Assembly: GCF_014490725.1 (NCBI RefSeq)
Contig: NZ_JACOQL010000001.1
Coordinates: 124,001 to 188,000, forward strand
Length of the DNA: 64,000 bases
Direction of reading: 5' to 3'
Source of the DNA: Paracoccus amoyensis
Lineage (GTDB): Bacteria; Pseudomonadota; Alphaproteobacteria; Rhodobacterales; Rhodobacteraceae
Shown: positions 15,759-23,275 of the stretch, one piece after another
Layout of the letters: each line of letters begins with the position of its first letter
Numbering within the stretch: position 1 is the stretch's first letter
Notes under the pieces: model-generated
Seen by the model: the letters and a program-made list of their open reading frames with translations, nothing else
Told to the model about the DNA's origin: nothing
Database searches by the model: none
Made by a program: the position numbers and the translations under genes

Positions 15759-17023
15759 CTTTTGCGGGCCAGATTTTCATGGGCGCGGGTAAAGTGTCCC
15801 GCCGCCATTGCCGCCACGATCGAGATTTCGCCGCAAAGGCAAGTGGCGGCTGCGACCTCGGCCAGGGCGGCCCCGTTACCGGCTCCTTTCAGGCCCAGGA
15901 TATTCAGCGCGGCTGTCTGGCTGGGCAATGATGTGCCCCCGCCGACCGATCCGACAAGAATATTGGGCAGCGTCACGCTGCAAAACAGGCCATCGCCGCG
16001 CGGCTCGATCCGCGTGATGCCAACGGCGCTTTCCGCCACGCAGGCGGCGTCCTGTCCGGTTGCGATGTAAAGCGCGGCTAGCCCATTGGCGAAATGCGCC
16101 TGCGCCCCGATCTGTCCCGACAGATGCGCGCCCAGATTGGCGACGCGGCCATAATCCAGCATCGCCTGGGCCGTGGTGGCCAGTGTTTTCTCGATCACCT
16201 CGGCGGTCAGAGTGACCGATGCGCTGACTTTGCGCCCGCGCCCGGTGACCATGCCCAGAAATGACGCCTTCTTGTCGCCCGAAAAATTGCCCTCGACATA
16301 CCAGTTCCCAATCGGGACGCTGCAATTGCCAACAATCTCGTGGCACAGCGCGTCGGTTGCAATCGTGACCATATTCTGCCCCGAGGCATCGCCAGTGGTG
16401 TAGCGGCAGATCAGAAAGACGATGTTGTTGTCGATGATCGGCTCAATCGCGATCAGCTTGCCGTGACGGGTGGTTGCCTCGGCAATCTGTTTCAGGTGCT
16501 GGCTGTTGGTCACGACCCATTCGACGAACAGCCCGGCATTGAACAGGTTGTCAAAAACGAACGCTGGCGTGCGAATGACGCCTTCGTAAAGCAGCGCGGT
16601 GCTGATCCCGCCCGATTGCGTCGCGGCAAAGGCCCCGCGCGCGTAAGAAGCGACCAGTGCGGCTTCTGTCGTGGCCAGCGGGACATGAAAATCGCCATGC
16701 GCATTCAATCCGTTGATCCGAAGCGGACCAATGACGCCGACCGGCAGTTTGACCGTGCCGATAAAGTTTTCGATGTTCGCACTGAAACCTTCGGCATTCT
16801 CTATCGTCTGCGGATCGGCAAGCTGATCCTTGTCGGTTTGCCGGGCAGGGCCATCCATCAGCCGTTTCCAGTAGCCGTCGATGGATTGCTTGCTGATCTT
16901 GCGCATCGGCCGCATGGCGGCAAAGGCATCATCATGCGGCAGCATGCGTTCCTTGACCGGCTCGGTGGCGAAGCGGGCTCTGACCTTGCGCAGCATGTCA
17001 GTGACGTGGGACGGAATGATCAC
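15755..17023 (-). CDS. Hydroxymethylglutaryl-CoA reductase, soluble catalytic form
   Basis: 422 residues covering the full catalytic domain. Diagnostic stretches: ENFIGTVKLPVGVIGPL, ATTEAALVASYARG with the catalytic Glu, TGDASGQNMVTIAT (NADPH-site motif), GDKKASFLG with the catalytic Lys, ATGQDAACVAES with the catalytic Asp, GGGTSLPSQ, and a C-terminal AAGHFTRAHENLAR with the catalytic His. The TGDASGQNM motif and the C-terminal His segment look more like class I (eukaryote/archaea-type) than class II enzymes. Makes mevalonate from HMG-CoA. First gene of the minus operon; GTG start at 17023 with AGGA nine bases upstream. No other mevalonate-pathway gene occurs in the window, which is odd because alphaproteobacteria normally use the MEP pathway. 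Confidence 0.93.
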   Translation of the reverse strand: MIIPSHVTDMLRKVRARFATEPVKERMLPHDDAFAAMRPMRKISKQSIDGYWKRLMDGPARQTDKDQLADPQTIENAEGFSANIENFIGTVKLPVGVIGPLRINGLNAHGDFHVPLATTEAALVASYARGAFAATQSGGISTALLYEGVIRTPAFVFDNLFNAGLFVEWVVTNSQHLKQIAEATTRHGKLIAIEPIIDNNIVFLICRYTTGDASGQNMVTIATDALCHEIVGNCSVPIGNWYVEGNFSGDKKASFLGMVTGRGRKVSASVTLTAEVIEKTLATTAQAMLDYGRVANLGAHLSGQIGAQAHFANGLAALYIATGQDAACVAESAVGITRIEPRGDGLFCSVTLPNILVGSVGGGTSLPSQTAALNILGLKGAGNGAALAEVAAATCLCGEISIVAAMAAGHFTRAHENLARKR

Positions 17024-17150
17024 GCGTTATGGTCCTGTCAAAACACCGATACCAACCAACAGAAATTAAAGCTAAAAGGCAAGAAGATAGGCTTTGTTTG
17101 GCAATCAGCCTGCGCGCGAATGCTTGCTGACGGAAAGCAGAAAGGTTTTT
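17024..17150. promoter_or_regulatory. Divergent promoter region of the two biosynthetic operons
   Basis: About 130 bases, AT-richer than the surroundings (ACAGAAATTAAAGCTAAAAG), between the starts of the HMG-CoA reductase operon and the sulfotransferase-P450 operon. No operator-like inverted repeat stood out, and there is no dedicated regulator gene inside the cluster. Confidence 0.55.
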
Positions 17151-18269
17151 GTGTCGTCACCATTGAAACACCGGTGGAGCTTTAGCCACAATTACATGAC
17201 GGGCATCACAGCCGGGAAATGGCTTCGGCTTTTGGCGGATAACCGTTTTCGCGTATCACCAGCCTATTGGCATCGGGCGGCGTTCATTACGCTGGCCAGT
17301 CTTTCCAATTCCGCCTTTGCGATGGTTGAAAAGCTCCGGTTTGGCAGGGCGATCAGGCATGCGACGATTGCGACACCGCCCCTGTTTATCCTTGGCCACT
17401 GGCGCAGCGGAACGACATTGCTGCATGATCTGCTGGCGCAGGACGATATACAGTTCAATTTTCCCAATACCTATCAGGTGGTCAGCCCCTATACCTTCCT
17501 GACGACCGAAGGTTTGCTGACGCGGATGTTTTCATGGATGGTGCCGCCAAAGCGTCCGATGGACAACATGGCGCTGAAATTCACCTCTCCGCAGGAGGAC
17601 GAGTTTGCGCCTGCATTGATGTCGCTGAAATCGGTTTACTTCGGGATCAGTTTTCCCGACAGCACGCCGGATTACGAAAAGCATCTGACCTTCAGGGATA
17701 CGCCTTCGGATGAGGTTGCCCGGTGGAAAGCCGCCTTGCTTTTGTTCTGCAAGAAGCTGTCTTTGAATGACGATCGTGCTTTGCTGTTGAAATCGCCGCC
17801 ACATACAGGCCGGATCAGGACATTGCTGGAAATTTTTTCTGATGCTCGGTTTGTCCATATTCACCGCGACCCCTATCGCGTGTTCCAGTCGCAGCGGCAT
17901 TTCTTTGATACGGTCTGCTGGCACACCTATCTGCAACGCCCGGATCTTGGCGCGATAGATGAAGGTATCCTGCAACGCTATCAGACCATGTATGACGCCT
18001 ATTTCGATGATGTGTCGCTGATCCCCAAGGACCGGCTGTGCGAGCTTCGCTTCGACCAGTTAGAGGCTGATCCGGTGGGACAGATTGGCCGCGTCTATGA
18101 GCAGCTGTCACTGCCGGGATTCGCGGCGTTTCAGCCAAAATTGCAACGCTATGTCGACACGCTTGATGGATATGAAAAGAACGATTTCGGTGATCTGGAC
18201 GCGGCGACGAAAGCCATTGTCGCGCAGCGCTGGCGGCGAAATTTTGACCGGTGGAACTACCCGGTATGA
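17151..18269 (+). CDS. Sulfotransferase family protein
   Basis: PAPS-dependent sulfotransferase fold, 372 residues. The 5-prime phosphosulfate loop is PLFILGHWRSGTTLLHDLL near residue 80, and the 3-prime phosphate-binding segment is FVHIHRDPYRVFQSQRHFF near residue 235, the spacing usual for the family. It would move sulfate from PAPS to a hydroxyl group, possibly one introduced by the P450 encoded next. The start is uncertain: I prefer GTG at 17151, with AAAGG five bases upstream; ATG at 17196 is the first ATG in frame but would cut into the family-like WSFSHNYMTGITAGKW. First gene of the plus-strand operon divergent from the HMG-CoA reductase operon. Confidence 0.85.
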   Translation: MSSPLKHRWSFSHNYMTGITAGKWLRLLADNRFRVSPAYWHRAAFITLASLSNSAFAMVEKLRFGRAIRHATIATPPLFILGHWRSGTTLLHDLLAQDDIQFNFPNTYQVVSPYTFLTTEGLLTRMFSWMVPPKRPMDNMALKFTSPQEDEFAPALMSLKSVYFGISFPDSTPDYEKHLTFRDTPSDEVARWKAALLLFCKKLSLNDDRALLLKSPPHTGRIRTLLEIFSDARFVHIHRDPYRVFQSQRHFFDTVCWHTYLQRPDLGAIDEGILQRYQTMYDAYFDDVSLIPKDRLCELRFDQLEADPVGQIGRVYEQLSLPGFAAFQPKLQRYVDTLDGYEKNDFGDLDAATKAIVAQRWRRNFDRWNYPV

Positions 18270-19534
18270 GCAATCGCGCCCCCGGTCCCAAGGGTGATTT
18301 CATTTGGGGGATGCTCAGCGAATTCAAACGGGATGCCCTTGGCCTGCTGTCGCGATCCGTTGCGGAATACGGCGATATCGTGCGTCTGCGCTTTGGTCCG
18401 GTCACCGCGCATATCGTCAATCACCCTGATCATATTCAACAAGTCATGTCGCGTGATGCGGTGCAATACGACAAGCAAACCCGCAGTGCGCGATGTATTC
18501 ACGCCACCTGCGGGGACAGTCTGCTGTCTGGAAACCGGCAAACGTGGCAACGTCACCGGCGGTTGATACAGCCCGTCTTTCAGCCCCGGCATCTTGGGGG
18601 CTTGGACGCGATCACGGATGCGCAGATGCAGCCGATGCTAAGCCGCTGGCAACAGATCGCGGCGGCAGGAGGCACGATCGACGTGGTTCCCGAAATGATT
18701 CGGCTTGTGATTGCGGTTTCGGCAAAGGCACTGTTCACCGCCGACGTGGATGCCGGGCGGATCGAGGCCGCATTGAGCATCCTTCTGGACGACACGTGGC
18801 GAAGGTTAGAGGCGCTGATTGACCCGTCAATGCTTTCCGAACGCTTTCATCGCGCCGATTTCAAAGAAGCCCGCGCCGCGATTGACGACATTGTTTTTGC
18901 GATCATCCAGCAAAGACGATGTGACAAAGCTGTGCCAGATGATCTTTTGACGCTTCTGCTTTCCGCGCATGAAGCGGAAGGCGAAACCCGTCTGTCAGAC
19001 CAAGAGCTGCGTGACGCGACCGTGACCTTGTTGCTGTCAGGGCATGAAACCACTGCTAATTCTTTATCTTGGGCAATGTATTTGCTGGGGAAATTCTCTC
19101 TGGACAATCCCGCGATGGTCGATGATTTCTTCAGTGAAACGTTGCGGCTTTATCCGTCGATCTGGATTGTCGAACGGCGGGCCATTCATCCGCGAAACAT
19201 TGGTGGCTATGATATTCCGCAAGGCAGCAGTGTCCTGATCTCGCCCTATCTGATGCACCGTCATCCCGGTTTCTGGCCTGACGCTGACCGCTTTGACCCC
19301 AGTCGTTTCGCAGAACAGAACGGCACGCGCCCAAGGCATGCTTACATACCGTTCGGGCTTGGTGCGCATCGTTGTGTCGGCCTGTATATGGCCCGGGCGA
19401 TTGCGACGCGGGTGATTGCAAATATCAATGAACGCTTTCGCCTTATTCCACTGCCGGGGCAGCAACCGCAGATATTTCCCGGCATTACATTGCGGCATAA
19501 GGTAAATTTTCAAATGGGCGTTCAGGCGATCTGA
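18266..19534 (+). CDS. Cytochrome P450
   Basis: 422-residue soluble bacterial P450, a heme monooxygenase. Landmarks: I-helix oxygen-activation motif SGHETTANS at about residue 258 (Thr 262-263), K-helix ExxR in ETLRLYPS at 291, and the heme-thiolate loop IPFGLGAHRCVGLYMA with the ligand Cys at about 370. The I-to-K spacing is a little shorter than in P450cam. N-terminal RAPGPKGDFIWGM is a proline-rich hinge without a membrane anchor. The ATG at 18266 overlaps the sulfotransferase stop (ATGA), so the pair is coupled: hydroxylation followed by sulfation is the simplest reading. No ferredoxin or reductase partner is encoded nearby. Convergent with the GntR gene, three bases apart. Confidence 0.93.
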   Translation: MSNRAPGPKGDFIWGMLSEFKRDALGLLSRSVAEYGDIVRLRFGPVTAHIVNHPDHIQQVMSRDAVQYDKQTRSARCIHATCGDSLLSGNRQTWQRHRRLIQPVFQPRHLGGLDAITDAQMQPMLSRWQQIAAAGGTIDVVPEMIRLVIAVSAKALFTADVDAGRIEAALSILLDDTWRRLEALIDPSMLSERFHRADFKEARAAIDDIVFAIIQQRRCDKAVPDDLLTLLLSAHEAEGETRLSDQELRDATVTLLLSGHETTANSLSWAMYLLGKFSLDNPAMVDDFFSETLRLYPSIWIVERRAIHPRNIGGYDIPQGSSVLISPYLMHRHPGFWPDADRFDPSRFAEQNGTRPRHAYIPFGLGAHRCVGLYMARAIATRVIANINERFRLIPLPGQQPQIFPGITLRHKVNFQMGVQAI

Positions 19535-19537
19535 AAC

Positions 19538-20233
19538 CTATCTATCGTCCAGTCCGGGCTTTACACGTTCCCAGGCCAGTTGCAGGTGCTTGCCAAGGAT
19601 CGCAGCCAGCCGGTCGGCATCGCGCGCCTCTAGCGCGGTCATCATCTCTTCATGCTCTGCAACGGCGCTAGCCCATTTGTCGGGGCCTTCATGGCCAATG
19701 AACCGAATGCGCTTTACCCGTGTTTGCAGCAGCGTATGGACGTCCACCAGCGCGGCATTATCGGCCAGCGCGACAAGGCCGGAATGGATGGCCTGGTTAA
19801 GTTTGTAATAGGCCAGCCGGTCGCCGTGTTCGTAGCGGTCGATCATCTGGTCGTGCAGATCACGGATCGCTGAAATCTGATAGGTCGTCGCAATCTCGCA
19901 GGCGCGCCGCGCTGCATGTTGTTCCAGCGTGCTGATCACCTGCAGCATGTCCGAGATTTCCTTGGCGCTGAATTTCTTTACGACTGCGCCACGGGCGGGG
20001 ATCAGCTCGACCAGCCCTTCGCTGGCCAGAAATTTGATCGCCTCTCTCAAGGGGGTTCGCGATACACCAAGTTGGGCGCCGATCTGGCCTTCGTTCAGCC
20101 GCATTCCCGGCGGCAGGTGCCCCTCGATGATCATGTCGCGCAAGCGGTTCAGGATCGCATCGTGCAGCGATTGCCGCTCAATCTTGATTGCCCCGGTCGG
20201 CGATTGGTCCAGTTCTGAATTGGGCGCGATCAC
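19538..20233 (-). CDS. GntR-family (FadR/FCD) transcriptional regulator
   Basis: 231 residues: winged helix-turn-helix LRDMIIEGHLPPGMRLNEGQ followed by IGAQLGVSRTPLREAIKFLA, then an all-helical FCD effector domain with its metal-site histidines (AIHSGL, AEHEEMMTALEARDA). I placed the start at GTG 20233 because AAGGAGG lies five bases before it; the longer in-frame TTG start would put that ribosome site inside the gene. Divergent from the four-carbon acid-sugar genes, with a perfect palindrome at 20302-20321 between them and a second copy before pdxA2, so it probably represses the locus until its sugar-acid ligand arrives. Confidence 0.9.
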   Translation of the reverse strand: MIAPNSELDQSPTGAIKIERQSLHDAILNRLRDMIIEGHLPPGMRLNEGQIGAQLGVSRTPLREAIKFLASEGLVELIPARGAVVKKFSAKEISDMLQVISTLEQHAARRACEIATTYQISAIRDLHDQMIDRYEHGDRLAYYKLNQAIHSGLVALADNAALVDVHTLLQTRVKRIRFIGHEGPDKWASAVAEHEEMMTALEARDADRLAAILGKHLQLAWERVKPGLDDR

Positions 20234-20301
20234 CTGCACCTCCTTAAATATGATCAACTTACCGGTCAGGCCCGGATAAGCGCAAGTCAGTCATAGCATA
20301 T

Positions 20302-20321
20302 GTATTCTGTATACAGAATAC
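20302..20321. promoter_or_regulatory. Perfect 20-bp palindrome, GntR/FCD operator
   Basis: GTATTCTGTATACAGAATAC is identical to its reverse complement. It lies in the divergent region between the GntR gene (start 20233) and the TIM-barrel gene (start 20443). A second, imperfect copy of the core (TTGTATACAGAAT) is at 23230-23245. TGTATACA-centred sites are typical of FCD-type GntR regulators. Confidence 0.85.
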
Positions 20322-20442
20322 TTGATGGAGAAAAAACTATATGCTAGCCAATCATCACGGCGCGATTCGAGAGAGGGTTCGGCTTGCGCCTGTTTGCCGC
20401 GCTGCAGATTTCGTGCAGCGCAGCTCAAGGGAGGAGGGGACA

Positions 20443-21387
20443 GTGACAACCCGATGGACCGCCAGGACGTGGCCGATTGCCGCGGCGATGATTCCTTTTC
20501 CGGGCAAGCTGCCCGATGGACGTCTGGTGCAGGATGCCGGGCCCGACATCTGGGCACGTGATCTGACCGATGTGGCCGATGCAGGCTTCGATGCGGTCGA
20601 TCCAACGGATTCGTGGCTGCGTGTGGCGGACCTTGATTCCGGGCAACGCGCCGAATTTGTGGCGATCTGCAAGGATCTTGGGTTGTCCATTCCGGCGATT
20701 TCCACCTCGCGTCGTAGTGTGATCGACCCAGAACATGGCGACGAATATCTGGCCTATAGCCACCGTGTTCTGGATACGGCGGCAGAACTGGGGGTCGGCT
20801 ATGTCAGTTTCGGCTTCTTTGGTCCTCTGACGCCGCAGCAGCAAAAGATGCTGTGGTTCTGGACGGCGGATGGCGTCAAGAACCCATCCGATCCTGCAAT
20901 CTACACGCTGGCAATCATGCGCATGCGCGAGCTTGGCGATCACGCCCAGCGTCTGGGCATACAGATTTCGCTGGAAATGTATGAAGACACCTATATCGGC
21001 ACGGCCCGCGATGCGGTGCAGTTCATGCAGGATCTGGATCACCCCGCGGTCAAGCTGAACCTTGATATCGGCAACCTGATCCGCCTGCATCGCCCCGTCG
21101 AACATTGGGCCGAAATGATCGACTTGTGCGCCCCCTATGCCGGTTATTGGCACGTCAAGAACTACTACAGGATCGAGGAGCCTGCGACAGGGCAGGTCAT
21201 GACCCATCCGGCGCCGCTGCTGGGCGGGACGATCAATTATCGCGCGGCGATCCGCCGGGTGCTGGAACTGGGTTTCGACAGCCCGTTCCTGGTCGAGCAT
21301 TATGGCGGAGACGGGCTGAATATCTGCGCCCAGAACCGCGACTATATCCGGACCATTCTTGCGGGAAGGACGATTCAGAATGACTAA
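20443..21387 (+). CDS. Sugar phosphate isomerase/epimerase (xylose-isomerase-like TIM barrel)
   Basis: 314 residues of the AP-endonuclease-2/xylose-isomerase-like TIM-barrel family. Features include DVADAGFDAVDPTDSWLRVAD, GIQISLEMYEDTYIGTARDA (metal-ligand Glu), LNLDIGNLIRLH, YWHVKNYYRIEE (His and Lys of the active site) and a late PFLVEHYGGDG (second Glu). The GTG at 20443 follows GGGAGGAGG by four bases and starts MTTRWTARTW; an upstream ATG exists but lacks a ribosome site. The next gene, a DhaKL-type kinase, overlaps by eight bases. In characterised pathways such pairs handle L-erythrulose (LerI/LerK) or 3-oxo-isoapionate decarboxylation (OiaT) followed by L-erythrulose kinase. Which applies here is not decidable from sequence. 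Confidence 0.82.
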   Translation: MTTRWTARTWPIAAAMIPFPGKLPDGRLVQDAGPDIWARDLTDVADAGFDAVDPTDSWLRVADLDSGQRAEFVAICKDLGLSIPAISTSRRSVIDPEHGDEYLAYSHRVLDTAAELGVGYVSFGFFGPLTPQQQKMLWFWTADGVKNPSDPAIYTLAIMRMRELGDHAQRLGIQISLEMYEDTYIGTARDAVQFMQDLDHPAVKLNLDIGNLIRLHRPVEHWAEMIDLCAPYAGYWHVKNYYRIEEPATGQVMTHPAPLLGGTINYRAAIRRVLELGFDSPFLVEHYGGDGLNICAQNRDYIRTILAGRTIQND

Positions 21388-23098
21388 GGTATTCGACAAA
21401 CCTGACGAATTTGCCGCTGTGGCTCTTGCCGGTTTCTGCGCGGCCAATGTTGATCGGGTCCAGCCCGTGGCACATGGCGCGGTGCGTGCGGTGCCCGGCG
21501 CGGATGGCAAGGTCGCCATCGTGGTTGGCGGCGGGTCGGGGCACTATCCCGCCTTTCTTGGCTATATCGGCACAGGCATGGCCGATGCTGCGGTCGCAGG
21601 TGATGTTTTCGCCTCGCCCTCGACCAGTTGGGTCGCCGGGGTGGCGCGGGCCGCCAATCGCGGTGGCGGTGTCATTCTTGGGTTCGGAAACTATGCGGGC
21701 GACGTGCTGAACTTCGGCGCAGCTGCCGAACGTCTGCGTGGTGAGGGGATAGATGCCCGAATTCTGGCGGTGACCGACGATGTTGCCAGCGCCTCGAAGG
21801 ACGAGGTCGCAAAGCGGCGCGGTGTTGCGGGCGATGTGCTGGTGTTCAAGATCGCCGGCGCGGCTGCCGAAGCCGGAATGGATATCGACGCGGTAGAGGC
21901 TGTGGCAAAGCGCGCCAACGCAAATTCGGTTTCCTTCGGCGTGGCCTTTGACGGCTGCACCTTGCCGGGGCAGGGCAGCCCGCTGTTCACGGTCGACGCG
22001 GGTCATGTCGGCGTCGGTCTGGGTATTCACGGCGAGCCGGGGATCCGGACCGAGAAAATGGTACCCGCCGTCGATCTGGCGAAGATGCTGTTTGATCCGC
22101 TGATTGCCGAACGTCCCGCGGGCCATGATGGCCGCGTGGCCGTCATTCTGAACGGGCTTGGCCGCACGAAATATGAAGAACTGTTCGTTCTGTGGCACCA
22201 TCTGACCGGCATGTTCGATGCCCATGGGTTGACGCTTGTAGACCCAGAGGTGGGTGAATTTGTCACCAGTCTGGATATGGCGGGATGTTCGCTGTCGATC
22301 ATGTGGCTGGACGACGAACTGGCCGAATTGTGGCAGGCACCCGCCGACGCGCCTGCATTCCGCAAAGGTCGCGTTGCGCATGTGGCACCCGCAGCCGAAG
22401 TAAAACCGGTCAGTGCCGAACCTGTCGCCGCGTCGATCATCAAGGGATCGGTCCAATCGCAGCAATCGGCGGTCTGCCTCGCCTCGATCCTGGAATACAT
22501 GGCGGCGGCTTTGGCCGAAGCCGAAGATGAGCTGGGCCGCATCGACGCGCAGGCGGGCGACGGTGATCATGGTCAGGGCATGGCACGCGGATCGGCCGCC
22601 GCTGCGGCAGAAGCAAAACGTGTGTCCGAGGCCGGGGCAGGGGCCGGAACCGTGCTGTCCATGGCTGGTGATGCCTGGGCGGATCGTGCCGGTGGAACCT
22701 CTGGCGCACTTTGGGGTGTGGCGCTGCGGGCTTGGGGGCAAGAGCTTGCGGATACCGCGCGCCCCGATGCCGCAACGGTCGCAAACGGGGCGCAGGCGGC
22801 CTATGAGGCGGTGGTGCGTTTGGGCGGGGCGAAACCGGGTGACAAGACGCTGATCGACTCCTTTGCGCCCTTCGTGGAAACGCTGAAGTCGCAGGTGGCC
22901 GCAGGCAACGACCTTGTCGCAGCTTGGGCGGCGGCGGCGGCGGCATCGACCAGCGCCGCAGATGCCACTGCCGATCTTGTGCCAAAGCTGGGACGCGCAC
23001 GCCCATTGGCTGAACGCAGCGTCGGGCATCCGGATGCGGGTGCCATTTCGCTGGCGCTATGTGCGCGGGTCGTGGGCAAGCAATTATCAAGCGGCTGA
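21380..23098 (+). CDS. Dihydroxyacetone/erythrulose kinase (DhaK-DhaL fusion)
   Basis: 572-residue ATP-dependent ketose kinase with DhaK and DhaL domains fused. DhaK (about 1-330): GGGSGHYPAFLGYIGTGMAD and GLGIHGEPGIRT, the latter carrying the His that binds the substrate carbonyl covalently. DhaL (about 365-572): GDGDHGQGMARG, the Mg-ADP aspartate loop, and GGTSGALWG. ATP-dependent kinases of this layout act on dihydroxyacetone or L-erythrulose (LerK). Being coupled to a TIM-barrel isomerase or decarboxylase in a four-carbon acid-sugar locus favours erythrulose over dihydroxyacetone; that part is inference. Confidence 0.88.
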   Translation: MTKVFDKPDEFAAVALAGFCAANVDRVQPVAHGAVRAVPGADGKVAIVVGGGSGHYPAFLGYIGTGMADAAVAGDVFASPSTSWVAGVARAANRGGGVILGFGNYAGDVLNFGAAAERLRGEGIDARILAVTDDVASASKDEVAKRRGVAGDVLVFKIAGAAAEAGMDIDAVEAVAKRANANSVSFGVAFDGCTLPGQGSPLFTVDAGHVGVGLGIHGEPGIRTEKMVPAVDLAKMLFDPLIAERPAGHDGRVAVILNGLGRTKYEELFVLWHHLTGMFDAHGLTLVDPEVGEFVTSLDMAGCSLSIMWLDDELAELWQAPADAPAFRKGRVAHVAPAAEVKPVSAEPVAASIIKGSVQSQQSAVCLASILEYMAAALAEAEDELGRIDAQAGDGDHGQGMARGSAAAAAEAKRVSEAGAGAGTVLSMAGDAWADRAGGTSGALWGVALRAWGQELADTARPDAATVANGAQAAYEAVVRLGGAKPGDKTLIDSFAPFVETLKSQVAAGNDLVAAWAAAAAASTSAADATADLVPKLGRARPLAERSVGHPDAGAISLALCARVVGKQLSSG

Positions 23099-23229
23099 CC
23101 CGTGACTGATAGGAACCGATCTTGTCGCGCGCAACTGGTGATTGTGGCAAGATCAAAATCTTCGCTTTCGCACATCACAATCCTGCTGCACGGGCTGATC
23201 CGGCGCTGAAAAATCTGGACTGATGTCGA

Positions 23230-23245
23230 ATATTGTATACAGAAT
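23230..23245. promoter_or_regulatory. Second GntR/FCD operator copy upstream of pdxA2
   Basis: ATATTGTATACAGAAT matches 14 of 16 bases of the core of the perfect palindrome at 20302-20321 and lies about 30 bases before the pdxA2 ATG. It suggests an internal promoter for pdxA2-tctCBA and onward under the same regulator. Confidence 0.72.
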
Positions 23246-23275
23246 GCTGAATAGAGAATTGGGGAGATTCGCATC

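Noticed and set aside
18266..19534. Apparent deletion between the I-helix and ExxR motif of the P450
   Set aside because: The distance is about 28 residues from Thr263 to Glu291. That is far shorter than in CYP102-type enzymes but only a few residues shorter than in P450cam, so it is within the bacterial range and not good evidence of a lesion.
21233..23029. Long open frame of about 600 codons on the minus strand
   Set aside because: It runs antisense through the DhaKL kinase gene; GC-rich codon use leaves such mirror frames open. Its translation is rich in Arg, His and Gly and resembles no family.
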